From the NCBI GenBank assembly GCA_017612805.1, contig JAGAFD010000003.1, forward strand, positions 96,883 to 160,882: 64,000 bases of DNA, in the 5' to 3' direction. Both the position numbers and the translations under genes were made by a program. The notes beneath the pieces were generated by a model that ran no database searches, was not told the DNA's origin, and was given only the letters and a program-made list of their open reading frames with translations. Below are positions 1 through 8,355 of this stretch, piece after piece. The stretch's first letter is position 1. Each line of letters begins with the position of its first letter. This DNA is from Bacilli bacterium (GTDB lineage: Bacteria; Bacillota_I; Bacilli_A; RF39; UBA660).

Positions 1-2882
1 CTAATCCAACAAATTATAATGTAGAATCAAAAAGTATTACGCTTAATAATCCAACTAAAGAAGGTTATAGTTTTAGTGGTTGGACTGGATCAAATGGTAA
101 AGCATATCAAACAAGGGTTACTATTGATACTGGTACAGTAGGAGATTTAACTTTTACTGCTAATTTCTCACCAAGAACTGATATTCCTTATACCGTTGTT
201 CATAAATATAAGAATTATAATGGTGATGGTTATGATGATGTATATGTAGAAAAATTAGTTGGCTCTACTGATTCAATTGTTCAACCAGCACCAAGACCAA
301 TTGATGGATATGTTAATCCTTCACTTAAAAATTTAAAAATAACCCTTGATGGAAAAGCATCAATTGAATATATCTATGAAAGAGCTTTTTATACTTTATC
401 GTATAATAGTGATGTTATTAGTAATAGAGCTCCAGGTTTATATAAATATGGCACAACAGTTGCTGTTAGTGCTATTGATAAAGTCGGGTATACCTTTAAT
501 AAATGGGGTATAAATGTTGAAAGTGTTCCTGCATTTATTGATATGGATGGTAATAATAGTATTACTGTCGGTGATATTGTTACCATTGGTTCAGAATGGT
601 TTTATGTAGCATTACCAGTTGAAAATGGTGAAGTAAAACTATTACCTAAATATAATGTTGATAAAGATGGTCGCCAAAATATTGATGCTAAAAAAACTAC
701 ATTTAGTAACACAAATTATTGGGATTATGGTAATCCTAATGCATATAGTTCACCAATATATGCTTATACAACTGAAACAGACCGTTATGGGTATAATTTA
801 AATCTTTTATATTCAACTATAACTAAATATAAAGATTATTTAAATAGTATTAGTAAGATTACTATAAAAGAAGCACGACCAATGAAATTTAATGAAGCAA
901 TAAGTATGAAACAAACTTATGGTTTCTGTCCAGTAACTGATGATTCACAAAGCTTCTGGACTGGGTCAGTATTTAATCGCTCTCATGCATATGCAGTTCG
1001 TATAAATTGTTCAACATCATATTATAATGCCAAAACTTCTTTATATGGTATTCGTCCATTAATAATTATTAATGAGACAGATATTTCAATTTTAAATGAA
1101 ACAAGTTCTGTATCATCATTTACTATGAATGGTAATGTCAATCTTGTTCCATCATATAAACCAAATAAGAATACTCCATATTCAGTTGTTCATAAAAAAC
1201 AAGATATGGATGATGAAACTGTTTATGTAATAGCTGATAGGGAAGATAAAACTGGAATTACTGGTGATGTTATTCGTCCGTCAGTTAAGAATAATTATGG
1301 ATCTAATTATACAATTCCATCTTCCCAAACAGTTAGTATTGCCGCTGATGGATCAACTGTAGTAGAGTATATTTATAATTATAAATATTATAATATTACC
1401 CTAAATCCAAATGGTGGAACAGTTAATAATGAATCGATTAAAGTTACTAAAGGAAGCGCAGTTTCATTATCAACCCCAATACTTGTTGGTTTTACATTCG
1501 TAGGATGGTATACTGAAGCAGAAGGCGGAACTTTAGTTGTTGGACCAGACGAATCATTTACGCCAACTAGTAGTCAAACTTTATATGCTCATTGGGAGAA
1601 AGCCCCAGCAACTGTCTCAATATATGCAGTAGATACCGATGGAGATAGAGTACTATCATCTGGTGATAAAGTAGTAATAGGTGATGATGTATTTTATTAT
1701 GTTAGTAAGGATGGTAATACTAATAACATAAAACTAATTGCGAAATATGTACTTGATTATAATGATCGCCAAACAGCTAATAAAGATGATTTTTATACTA
1801 CAGCGTTTGCAAGCGCTAGGTATTGGGAAAGTGGATATACCTCAGATGAAGACTATTCGTTTTCAACTGATGAAGATGGTGAATATATGATCTATAGAAC
1901 CAATAAAAATCAAGATATCTCTGAAAACCGCTTAACCAATCATGTTAATAATTATGCTGAATATCTAAGAATTACTTATAACATTAATTTAATTGATGCA
2001 AGAATACCTTATTATTATGAAACTTATGCTATGATGACAATGGAACATGATTATCATGATTATACTACTCAATCGCATTGGCTTGGATCTATTGATTGCT
2101 TAGAAAATAATTGTCAAGTTTATTATTATGGCCCTGATGATATATATATGGATTTACTTAGTCCTTGGAATGCTAATACTGCTGGAATTCGACCTTTAGT
2201 TATTATTCCTGAAGAAATAGTTAGTATTCCATGGGGTTCTACTGAAGATGCTGGTAGTGAAGTAACGATTGGTAATGATATATTCTATATTGTTGGTAAA
2301 GATTATAATGGAAATATAAAACTATTACCTAAATATAATTTAGATAGTAATTATCGTCAATCAGAAGCTAATGCTGTTACATTACAGTTTTCTACAACGA
2401 ATTATTGGGCAACTACTGGAAGTTCAAATGCTGAAGTTCCAGAAACTGCATGCTATGATGCATATTGTGAAAAAACAGAGTATTTTAGATATGTATACCG
2501 AGATATTGAAAATAACGATGTTTCTGATAATAATTTAACAATTTATGTTAATAACTATGCAAGTTATTTGAAAACTACATATAATCTTGATGTTATTGAT
2601 GCAAGATTAATGAGTTATGGTGAAGCAATATTATTAGGATGTAATTATGAAAGTGGTTCATGTCCATCATATATTACAAGTCATTCTTTCTGGCTTGGAA
2701 CTATGTTTAGTGAACGTGGTATATGGCATGTTAACCAACCGAAAGTAAGTCTTATTACAGGTGGAAACACATATCAAAACATAATGAGTGATCATTATGA
2801 TGATCTTGAAGTGATTAATTACCTAAATTTAGGGGTTCGTCCACTAATTATTGTTCCACCATCAGCAATTCAAAATCATTAA
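1..2882 (+). CDS. Repeat-built cell-surface protein (3' part), three DUF6273-like modules
   Basis: The reading frame is open from base 3, so the start lies to the left; 960 residues are visible. In order: an InlB-type (Listeria-Bacteroides) repeat piece (GYSFSGWTG), a MucBP-like stretch (PYTVVHKYK), a first module around 540-1080, a second MucBP-like stretch (PYSVVHKKQ), a complete InlB repeat (GFTFVGWYTEAEGGT), then two more modules at about 1620-2210 and 2220-2860. Each module runs from IG.D.FY.V through a YWA/YWE turn to a SHSFWLG-type motif and ends GIRPLIII; this matches the DUF6273 pattern. No LPXTG motif or C-terminal membrane segment follows the last module, so anchoring must be N-terminal or the protein is released. 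Role in adhesion is inference from family company. Confidence -1.
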   Translation, partial: NPTNYNVESKSITLNNPTKEGYSFSGWTGSNGKAYQTRVTIDTGTVGDLTFTANFSPRTDIPYTVVHKYKNYNGDGYDDVYVEKLVGSTDSIVQPAPRPIDGYVNPSLKNLKITLDGKASIEYIYERAFYTLSYNSDVISNRAPGLYKYGTTVAVSAIDKVGYTFNKWGINVESVPAFIDMDGNNSITVGDIVTIGSEWFYVALPVENGEVKLLPKYNVDKDGRQNIDAKKTTFSNTNYWDYGNPNAYSSPIYAYTTETDRYGYNLNLLYSTITKYKDYLNSISKITIKEARPMKFNEAISMKQTYGFCPVTDDSQSFWTGSVFNRSHAYAVRINCSTSYYNAKTSLYGIRPLIIINETDISILNETSSVSSFTMNGNVNLVPSYKPNKNTPYSVVHKKQDMDDETVYVIADREDKTGITGDVIRPSVKNNYGSNYTIPSSQTVSIAADGSTVVEYIYNYKYYNITLNPNGGTVNNESIKVTKGSAVSLSTPILVGFTFVGWYTEAEGGTLVVGPDESFTPTSSQTLYAHWEKAPATVSIYAVDTDGDRVLSSGDKVVIGDDVFYYVSKDGNTNNIKLIAKYVLDYNDRQTANKDDFYTTAFASARYWESGYTSDEDYSFSTDEDGEYMIYRTNKNQDISENRLTNHVNNYAEYLRITYNINLIDARIPYYYETYAMMTMEHDYHDYTTQSHWLGSIDCLENNCQVYYYGPDDIYMDLLSPWNANTAGIRPLVIIPEEIVSIPWGSTEDAGSEVTIGNDIFYIVGKDYNGNIKLLPKYNLDSNYRQSEANAVTLQFSTTNYWATTGSSNAEVPETACYDAYCEKTEYFRYVYRDIENNDVSDNNLTIYVNNYASYLKTTYNLDVIDARLMSYGEAILLGCNYESGSCPSYITSHSFWLGTMFSERGIWHVNQPKVSLITGGNTYQNIMSDHYDDLEVINYLNLGVRPLIIVPPSAIQNH

Positions 2883-2890
2883 TTAATAAA

Positions 2891-2920
2891 AGATTATATC
2901 CGAAAGATATAATCTTTTTT
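2891..2920 (+). terminator. Rho-independent terminator
   Basis: Ten-bp stem 2891-2900 with 2906-2915, 5-nt loop, T-run to 2920. It ends the surface-protein transcript. Confidence -1.
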
Positions 2921-2931
2921 ATTAAATAACT

Positions 2932-2959
2932 TTGTAAATAGCATAATCTGTTATATAAT
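2932..2959 (+). promoter_or_regulatory. Predicted sigma-A promoter for the epimerase
   Basis: TTGTAA (2932-2937), 16-nt spacer, TATAAT (2954-2959). The start codon of the epimerase is 32 nt further on, behind a GAAGGA Shine-Dalgarno. Confidence -1.
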
Positions 2960-2991
2960 ATTATTAGTTAATAAAATGAAGGAAAATATAT

Positions 2992-3984
2992 ATGAATAAA
3001 GTATTAATAACTGGAGCAGCTGGGTTTATAGGATATTATTTATCTAAAGAATTAATTGATAATAATTATCAAGTTATTGGTATTGATAATTTAAATGATT
3101 ATTATGATGTTTCTTTAAAAAAAGATCGTATTAATAATATTTCGGATAATAAGAATTTTATTTTTATTAATGAAGATATTAATAATATTGAACAAATAAA
3201 AAATATATTTATTGAATATAAACCGGATATAGTTATTCATTTAGCTGCTTATGGTGGAGTTAGATATTCACTTGAAAAACCAGATGTTTATATCAAAAAT
3301 AATATTGATGGTTTTTATAATATTTTAAAAATTGCTAGTGATTTTAAAGTTAAGCATTTTGTCTTTACATCATCATCTTCTATTTATGGTAATATTAATG
3401 GTATTCCGTCTAAAGAAGAAGATGCTAAGATTAATCAAGAAAGTTTATATGCTTCAACAAAAATGTGTGATGAAGTAATTGCTTATAGTTTTTCTAAATT
3501 ATATGATATGCCAATTACGGCAATTCGACCATTTACGGTATATGGCCCTTTAGGAAGACCAGATATGGCATATTTTAGTTTTACTAATAAACTTATTAAT
3601 AAAGAAGAAATAACTTTATATCATAATGGTAATTTAAAAAGAGATTATACTTATATAACGGATGCTATTAATGGTATTTATAGTATTATTATTAATAAAC
3701 CTAACGAACTTTATAATGTTTATAATATTGCTGGTTCAAAACAATATAGTACAAATGAATTAGTTAGTATTTTAAAAGAAGCGATGATTGAAAATAACTT
3801 AGTTAATAGTGATTTTGATTTTGATTCATTAATTAAATATAGTGATATGAAAAAAGGCGAAGTTAATGAAACATATGCTGATATTTCTAAAATTAATCAA
3901 GCTTTTAACTATGTTCCAAAGGTAGATTTAAAAACAGGAATAAAAGAATTTATTAAATGGTATAAGAAATATTATACAAAATAA
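2992..3984 (+). CDS. NAD-dependent nucleotide-sugar epimerase (UDP-glucuronate 4-epimerase-like)
   Basis: Extended short-chain dehydrogenase/epimerase of 330 residues, normal length for the family. The N-terminus has the Rossmann NAD motif GAAGFIG at about residues 8-14; the catalytic triad is visible as Ser in TSSSSIYG (near 126-133) and Y..xK in YASTK (near 154-158); RPFTVYGP matches the substrate-loop motif of UDP-sugar epimerases. The NLNDYYD segment after strand 2 resembles UDP-glucuronate 4-epimerases, but the exact sugar cannot be settled from sequence. It probably supplies a precursor for surface polysaccharide. It stands alone between a terminator upstream and an extended -10 promoter downstream (TATAAT 3995-4000). 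Confidence -1.
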   Translation: MNKVLITGAAGFIGYYLSKELIDNNYQVIGIDNLNDYYDVSLKKDRINNISDNKNFIFINEDINNIEQIKNIFIEYKPDIVIHLAAYGGVRYSLEKPDVYIKNNIDGFYNILKIASDFKVKHFVFTSSSSIYGNINGIPSKEEDAKINQESLYASTKMCDEVIAYSFSKLYDMPITAIRPFTVYGPLGRPDMAYFSFTNKLINKEEITLYHNGNLKRDYTYITDAINGIYSIIINKPNELYNVYNIAGSKQYSTNELVSILKEAMIENNLVNSDFDFDSLIKYSDMKKGEVNETYADISKINQAFNYVPKVDLKTGIKEFIKWYKKYYTK

Positions 3985-4024
3985 AAAAATGTGATATAAT
4001 GCTTATAAGAATAGGGTTGATAAA

Positions 4025-4522
4025 ATGGATAAAAGAAGTAGATGTTATAAATTATTAGTAGTATTACTAATGGCAATGTTTTTAACTGGATGCCGTCGTG
4101 TTAAACAATATATTAGTACTGATGATATGATTGTTAAATTTAAATCAGTAGAAAAATATGATATTAAATATGATACACAATTTTATCGTACTATTAGAGA
4201 AGTAGGTATGATTGTTGGTCCTGATTTCAAGATTGGTTTTGAACAACCAACGGAAATAAAAAATGAAAAAGAGTTTGAAAAATTAAAAGGACAATATAAA
4301 GATCAAGAAGATTTCAAAGAAGTAAAATATAGTGGTTATGAAGGATTTATGTTTTATACTGCGCCATATATTCGTTACGAGATCTATTTAAATATTGATA
4401 ATAAACATGTATTACGTTTAAATATTTATTCGGCTAATGATCCTAAAGAATTTCAAACTAAAGCATTAAATTCTAAAGAAGTTCAATATATCTTAAAACA
4501 TTTAAAAGTTAAATTTAAATAA
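4025..4522 (+). CDS. Putative lipoprotein, unknown function
   Basis: 165 residues. The N-terminus is a class II signal peptide: basic start, hydrophobic core and lipobox LTGC with the lipidated Cys at residue 23, so the mature protein should be anchored to the outer face of the membrane. The remainder is charged and rich in Lys, Glu and Tyr with no motif I recognise. An extended -10 promoter (TGATATAAT, 3992-4000) lies just upstream and a strong terminator just downstream, so it is transcribed alone. Confidence -1.
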   Translation: MDKRSRCYKLLVVLLMAMFLTGCRRVKQYISTDDMIVKFKSVEKYDIKYDTQFYRTIREVGMIVGPDFKIGFEQPTEIKNEKEFEKLKGQYKDQEDFKEVKYSGYEGFMFYTAPYIRYEIYLNIDNKHVLRLNIYSANDPKEFQTKALNSKEVQYILKHLKVKFK

Positions 4523-4526
4523 TCAA

Positions 4527-4556
4527 AATAACTAGTTTGATAACTAGTTATTTTTT
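4527..4556 (+). terminator. Rho-independent terminator
   Basis: Ten-bp stem 4527-4536 with 4543-4552, 6-nt loop, followed by a T-run. The next promoter begins only 14 nt later. Confidence -1.
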
Positions 4557-4569
4557 AATAATTATTTTA

Positions 4570-4578
4570 TGATATAAT
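4570..4578 (+). promoter_or_regulatory. Extended -10 promoter for the RsgI-like gene
   Basis: TGATATAAT, 16 nt before the ATG at 4595. The expected transcript starts near 4585, so the leader holds little beyond the AGGTGATG Shine-Dalgarno. Confidence -1.
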
Positions 4579-4594
4579 TAAACTAGGTGATGGT

Positions 4595-5956
4595 ATGAAA
4601 AAGAAAATAATGATTATCACAATTATTGTTATTGGTCTAATTATAGGAGTTATTGGTTTTATTTGCTGGAATAATCGAACGGTAACAACAATAACGGTTG
4701 ATATCAATCCAAGTATTAAAATAAATTTAAAAAAAGATAATAAAGTTAAATCGGTTATTGCTTTAAATGATGATGCTAAAGATATTATTAGTAAAGATTT
4801 AAAAGGAAAGAACTTAGATGATGCTTTTGAAATAATCGTTAATAATTTAATTGAAAAGGAATATATTACTACCGAAGAATTAGTTGATGTCATTATCTAT
4901 ACGGAAGGTAATGTAACTAATGAGGAGATTAATCGTAAAATTTCTAAAACAATGGGTGATAATAATATTGCCACTAATATTATTATGATTGATACTATCA
5001 CTAAGGAAGATAAAGAAATTGCTAAAAAGTATAATGTAAGTTTAGGTAAAGCCGCTTATATTAATACTATTATTGATGAAAATAGTAATATTAAGATTGA
5101 AGTTTTAACTGACAAATCGGTAAGTGATTTAAAAGAATCAAAAGTTACTGGTAATTATTGCGAAGATGGTTATACCCTTGAAGGTGATTGGTGTTTAAAA
5201 GAGATTAGAAGAGAAGCTGCTTCCAGTGGTATGATATGTCCAGCTGGTTATAATGATCATGATGGCATTTGTTATGCTGAAATTGATAGTAAAGAAAGTG
5301 ATGAGCTTTCTTGCCCTGGCGGATTTACTTTAAAAGATAATAAATGTATAAGTACTAATGATATGGAAGCTAATCCTGAATATGCATGCTCTAAAGGAGA
5401 ATTAGTTACTGATCCAGTTGGTTTAAAAAGAGGTATTAAAACCCCGGTTTGTGTTGATAAAAGTACTGGTAAAAAACCAACGCTAAGGTGTTTATTAAAT
5501 CCTGGTCATATCATGATTAATGGTAAATGCTATAATGGACCAGCGCCAGTTATTAATGGTGGTTGTCCTAATGGTGATACACTTCGTAATGGTGGTTGTT
5601 ATTCAAAAGATGATGAAGATCAATGGCAATGCCCAAGCGGAGATATCTATGAAAAATCTAAAGGTACTTATGTAGAGTTATGCCCAGATACTTTAACATA
5701 TATTACACCAACAATAACTGGATATACTTGTCCAGAAGGATATACGGTTAAAGATAAAAAATGTGTTCATGAGGACATTGTTGATCCTTATCATTTACGA
5801 GATTGTATTAGCGGTTATACACTAACGGATTCTAATCGTTGTGTTAATTATAATAAGACTGTACCTAAAACCGAAGGATTAGTTTGTAACAATGAAGATG
5901 CTCGTGTAAAAAATAATATGTGTGTTATATATGATGTTATTGAAGCAAAGCATTAA
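4595..5956 (+). CDS. RsgI-like membrane protein with Cys-rich extracellular repeats
   Basis: 453 residues. A single membrane segment (about 4-24) is followed by a region resembling the RsgI middle domain: ITVDINPSIKIN, then a KVKSVIALNDDAK-like stretch (about 32-60), known in anti-sigma factors of the RsgI family. The C-terminal half (from about residue 185) is a run of short modules with paired cysteines of the form C..GY/F....C (for example CPAGYNDHDGIC, CPGGFTLKDNKC), probably disulfide-bonded or metal-binding extracellular repeats. What is missing: the N-terminal cytoplasmic anti-sigma segment is too short here (3 residues) and no sigma factor gene adjoins, so sigma control is doubtful. 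Sensor or surface role is inference. Confidence -1.
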   Translation: MKKKIMIITIIVIGLIIGVIGFICWNNRTVTTITVDINPSIKINLKKDNKVKSVIALNDDAKDIISKDLKGKNLDDAFEIIVNNLIEKEYITTEELVDVIIYTEGNVTNEEINRKISKTMGDNNIATNIIMIDTITKEDKEIAKKYNVSLGKAAYINTIIDENSNIKIEVLTDKSVSDLKESKVTGNYCEDGYTLEGDWCLKEIRREAASSGMICPAGYNDHDGICYAEIDSKESDELSCPGGFTLKDNKCISTNDMEANPEYACSKGELVTDPVGLKRGIKTPVCVDKSTGKKPTLRCLLNPGHIMINGKCYNGPAPVINGGCPNGDTLRNGGCYSKDDEDQWQCPSGDIYEKSKGTYVELCPDTLTYITPTITGYTCPEGYTVKDKKCVHEDIVDPYHLRDCISGYTLTDSNRCVNYNKTVPKTEGLVCNNEDARVKNNMCVIYDVIEAKH

Positions 5957-5981
5957 AAAGACTGATTATCAGTCTTTTTTT
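5955..5981 (+). terminator. Rho-independent terminator overlapping the stop codon
   Basis: Eleven-bp stem 5955-5965 with 5969-5979 and a 3-nt loop. The TAA stop lies at its 5' foot, and an extended -10 (TGTTATAAT, 5983-5991) begins two bases after the T-run. Confidence -1.
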
Positions 5982-6013
5982 ATGTTATAATCAGTTTAGT
6001 AGGAAGTGATATA

Positions 6014-6775
6014 ATGCCAACAATTAAAAACGGAAATTATCAAATTATTGATGTTTGTAGTAATGAAGCTGATGCCGGTTGTTTAAAAAAATATTATGAA
6101 GATAATAAGTGCGATGATTATTGCATTATATCAATTAGAATGGGATTAGCTATTGGTGATATTAAAACTAATCATTTAGATATTGTTAGAGAATTATATA
6201 ATGATCCTAATTATACTTATCAAGATGACCTTGATAGTTTAATTAATAGTATTAATAAAGACATCAAGATTCGTATCTGGTCTTCTAAAATGGACAGTAA
6301 TAGTTATTTATTATTACTTTATTTAACTAGTTTATTAAGTAGTTATGATAATCAAATATCAGTAATTTTTACTACTGATTACAATCTTGATGCAATTACT
6401 TTAGGTTGCTGTTGTGATCGTGAAGTAAATGAATTATTAAAGTATGAAAAAGTATTATCGATTAATGAGCTTCATGATTATCAAAAAACTTGGGAAGATG
6501 TAGTTAATGTTAATAGTGAAATAAGAATTTTAGAAAATAATACAATTGTTAATAAAAACTATGCCGATTATGATGATTTAATTTTAAATAAATTATCCCA
6601 AATAGGGGAATGTAAGGTTTATGAATTAGTGGCTAAGTTATTATTAGATAATTCATTAAATATGTATGATGATTTTATTGATAGTTTCTTAGTTAAAAGG
6701 TTAATTAATCATCATAAAATAGTTATTGTTCAAGCTGATGAAAGGTTTTACCATAATATAATTAAAAAAGACTAG
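6014..6775 (+). CDS. DUF1835/DUF3658-family protein
   Basis: 253 residues. The segment IRIWSSKMDSNSYLLLLYL (about residues 90-108) matches the DUF1835 pattern (a strand ending in W plus a helix), and the C-terminal third fits DUF3658. These two domains normally occur together in Firmicutes proteins of unknown function. The C-terminus (KKD then TAG) lies inside a terminator shared with the convergent gene at 6781. Transcribed from the extended -10 at 5983-5991. Confidence -1.
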   Translation: MPTIKNGNYQIIDVCSNEADAGCLKKYYEDNKCDDYCIISIRMGLAIGDIKTNHLDIVRELYNDPNYTYQDDLDSLINSINKDIKIRIWSSKMDSNSYLLLLYLTSLLSSYDNQISVIFTTDYNLDAITLGCCCDREVNELLKYEKVLSINELHDYQKTWEDVVNVNSEIRILENNTIVNKNYADYDDLILNKLSQIGECKVYELVAKLLLDNSLNMYDDFIDSFLVKRLINHHKIVIVQADERFYHNIIKKD

Positions 6776-6792
6776 GATATCTAGTCTTTTTT
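6764..6792. terminator. Bidirectional terminator containing both stop codons
   Basis: Perfect 12-bp stem 6764-6775 with 6781-6792 and a 5-nt loop; A-run on one side and T-run on the other allow termination on both strands. The TAG stops of the two convergent genes sit in the two arms, so both proteins end Lys-Lys-Asp. Confidence -1.
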
Positions 6793-7581
6793 AGTATAAT
6801 CTTTAGTTAATTCATCAACTATTTCAAAACGATATTTTTGATTAGTTAAATTATCTTTACGATTAGGATCAATTTTTTCAAAAAACATTTTAGCAGGTCT
6901 AGCCCAGATATTTGAATCTTCGCGTTCATAAATATTACGATAGATTACCGTATATTCTTTAGTTTCAGAATCCATACAAATATCTTCAATATAATAATAG
7001 TTACCTTTAAAATGTCTTACTACTTTACCAATATAATCTTTATAAACCATTGAGCCTTGACGGCCATCACTATTTTGATAAGTTTTAGTTTTTTTAGCAC
7101 TATAAGAATTTTCTTTTTTAACTTTATGATCTAATTTTTCAAAAATAACTTGTGCTATTTGAATCTTTGGGGTAATCGTATAAGAATTAGTTGAATTATT
7201 AGTTAATGTTAAATTTAGTTTTCCTTTAAAACCGGGATTTAAATGTTGTACTGGAATAGTTATTCCTAAACGGTTAAAAGAAGTTCTTCCTCTAATTTCC
7301 CCACAAATATTATCCGGCATATTAAAACTATCTTCTAATACTACTAGAATTGTTTCACCTGGTTTTAATGTATAACCTTCACTAATATTTACTTCTTCAT
7401 ACATATTATTTAAATCTTGGCCATCAATTAGTGAAATACTGCCTTTTTGTTTTTTAAAAGTTAAAATATATTTATCAAGTGTAACATCATAACTAGATGC
7501 ATGAATATTTTGATTATTAGCATTCTCAATTAAGATGTTTTTACTTAAATATTTTTTGATTGTAGCGTAACTTAATACCAT
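6781..7581 (-). CDS. dCTP deaminase/dUTPase-fold protein fused to DUF1653
   Basis: 266 residues in two parts. Residues 1-165 align with the dCTP deaminase/dUTPase trimeric fold: ASSYDVTL near 28-35, the GRTSFNRLG motif near 98-106 (family RSSLARLG) and LNPGFKG near 114-120. Residues about 183-240 match DUF1653, including WARPAKMFFE. The fusion is unusual. In dCTP deaminases the strand after DPG.xG carries the catalytic Glu (IVLEF in E. coli); here the same position is Thr125 (LNLTL), so classical deamination is doubtful. It may be a dUTPase-like, nucleotide-binding or regulatory protein. ATG at 7581 has an AGGGGGA Shine-Dalgarno. Confidence -1.
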   Translation of the reverse strand: MVLSYATIKKYLSKNILIENANNQNIHASSYDVTLDKYILTFKKQKGSISLIDGQDLNNMYEEVNISEGYTLKPGETILVVLEDSFNMPDNICGEIRGRTSFNRLGITIPVQHLNPGFKGKLNLTLTNNSTNSYTITPKIQIAQVIFEKLDHKVKKENSYSAKKTKTYQNSDGRQGSMVYKDYIGKVVRHFKGNYYYIEDICMDSETKEYTVIYRNIYEREDSNIWARPAKMFFEKIDPNRKDNLTNQKYRFEIVDELTKDYTKKD

Positions 7582-7610
7582 ATTATATTCCCCCTATAGA
7601 ATCTATATAA

Positions 7611-7675
7611 ATTATACCATAAATAAATTTGATAATTCAATTATTATTGAACTAAAATAATATCTAGCTTATAAT
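7611..7675. promoter_or_regulatory. Divergent promoter region
   Basis: Minus strand: extended -10 TGGTATAAT (complement of 7611-7619) for the deaminase-fold gene. Plus strand: TTGAAC (7647-7652), 17-nt spacer, TATAAT (7670-7675) for the zinc-ribbon protein at 7708. Confidence -1.
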
Positions 7676-7707
7676 TAAATTACATAAGAAACATATGGAG
7701 GAATTTT

Positions 7708-8229
7708 ATGAAATGTATTAATTGTGGATGTGAAATGCCCGAAGGAAATCAAATTTGTAATATCTGTGGTTATGAACCAGCTGGTTTAAATGCTGATGTA
7801 AAGCCTAAAAAGAATGTTTTACCAATCATTATTATCATTGTTGCTTTTGTAGCAATATTTATAATTGGTAATGTAATGACTCTCTTTATTTTCTTATTTG
7901 CTTTTAATAGTACTAATAAAGATTTTTATGGTACATGGAATTGTAATAATAACACCATTACTTTAAAGATTGATAAAAAGACTTTCATTATGGAAAATGC
8001 TACTTCTTATATTGAAGCAAAATACGAAGTAACTAATATTGAAGCCGATGATATCGCTACAAAAAGTAATTTAAAAGTAACTTCTAAAGTTCGAAAAATC
8101 AATGGTATTTCTTATACTGAACCAACGGTTAATACTTATCAAATTGCTATTAATAAGAATAATAAAGATGAACTTGCTATGATTAATTCTAAAACTAATA
8201 GTATGTATCTTTGTAATAAAGAAAAATAG
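7708..8229 (+). CDS. Zinc-ribbon membrane protein
   Basis: 173 residues. The N-terminus is a short zinc ribbon with two CxxC pairs (CINC and CNIC, residues 3-21). A hydrophobic segment follows at about 37-65, then a C-terminal domain with a F/YGTW start (about 75) and alternating strands, the layout of many small Firmicutes zinc-ribbon membrane proteins with a lipocalin-like tail. Function unknown. The zinc ribbon should be cytoplasmic and the C-terminal domain outside. Shine-Dalgarno GGAGGAA lies 8 nt before ATG. Confidence -1.
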   Translation: MKCINCGCEMPEGNQICNICGYEPAGLNADVKPKKNVLPIIIIIVAFVAIFIIGNVMTLFIFLFAFNSTNKDFYGTWNCNNNTITLKIDKKTFIMENATSYIEAKYEVTNIEADDIATKSNLKVTSKVRKINGISYTEPTVNTYQIAINKNNKDELAMINSKTNSMYLCNKEK

Positions 8230-8253
8230 GCTAGTTAAAGCTAGTCTTTTTTT
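8228..8253 (+). terminator. Rho-independent terminator
   Basis: Seven-bp stem (one G-U) 8228-8234 with 8241-8247 and a T-run that leads directly into an extended -10 element at 8253-8261. Confidence -1.
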
Positions 8254-8333
8254 GTTATAATAAAAATGTTAAAAAACTTTGCGGCATTTTCCAAAGTTTT
8301 TTGGTAGAAATGATTCATTAACTAAAATATAAT
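8253..8333 (+). promoter_or_regulatory. Tandem promoters with a leader hairpin upstream of the XRE gene
   Basis: P1 is TGTTATAAT (8253-8261). Its leader would contain an 11-bp hairpin, 8271-8281 with 8292-8302, whose right arm is a T6 run and so resembles an attenuator. A second -10-like TATAAT lies at 8328-8333, beyond the hairpin and before the AAAGGAG Shine-Dalgarno. Confidence -1.
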
Positions 8334-8355
8334 GGTGAATAAGAAAGGAGATATT

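Noticed and set aside
389..586. Minus-strand frame inside the surface protein
   Set aside because: Antisense of InlB-type repeats, no start signal.
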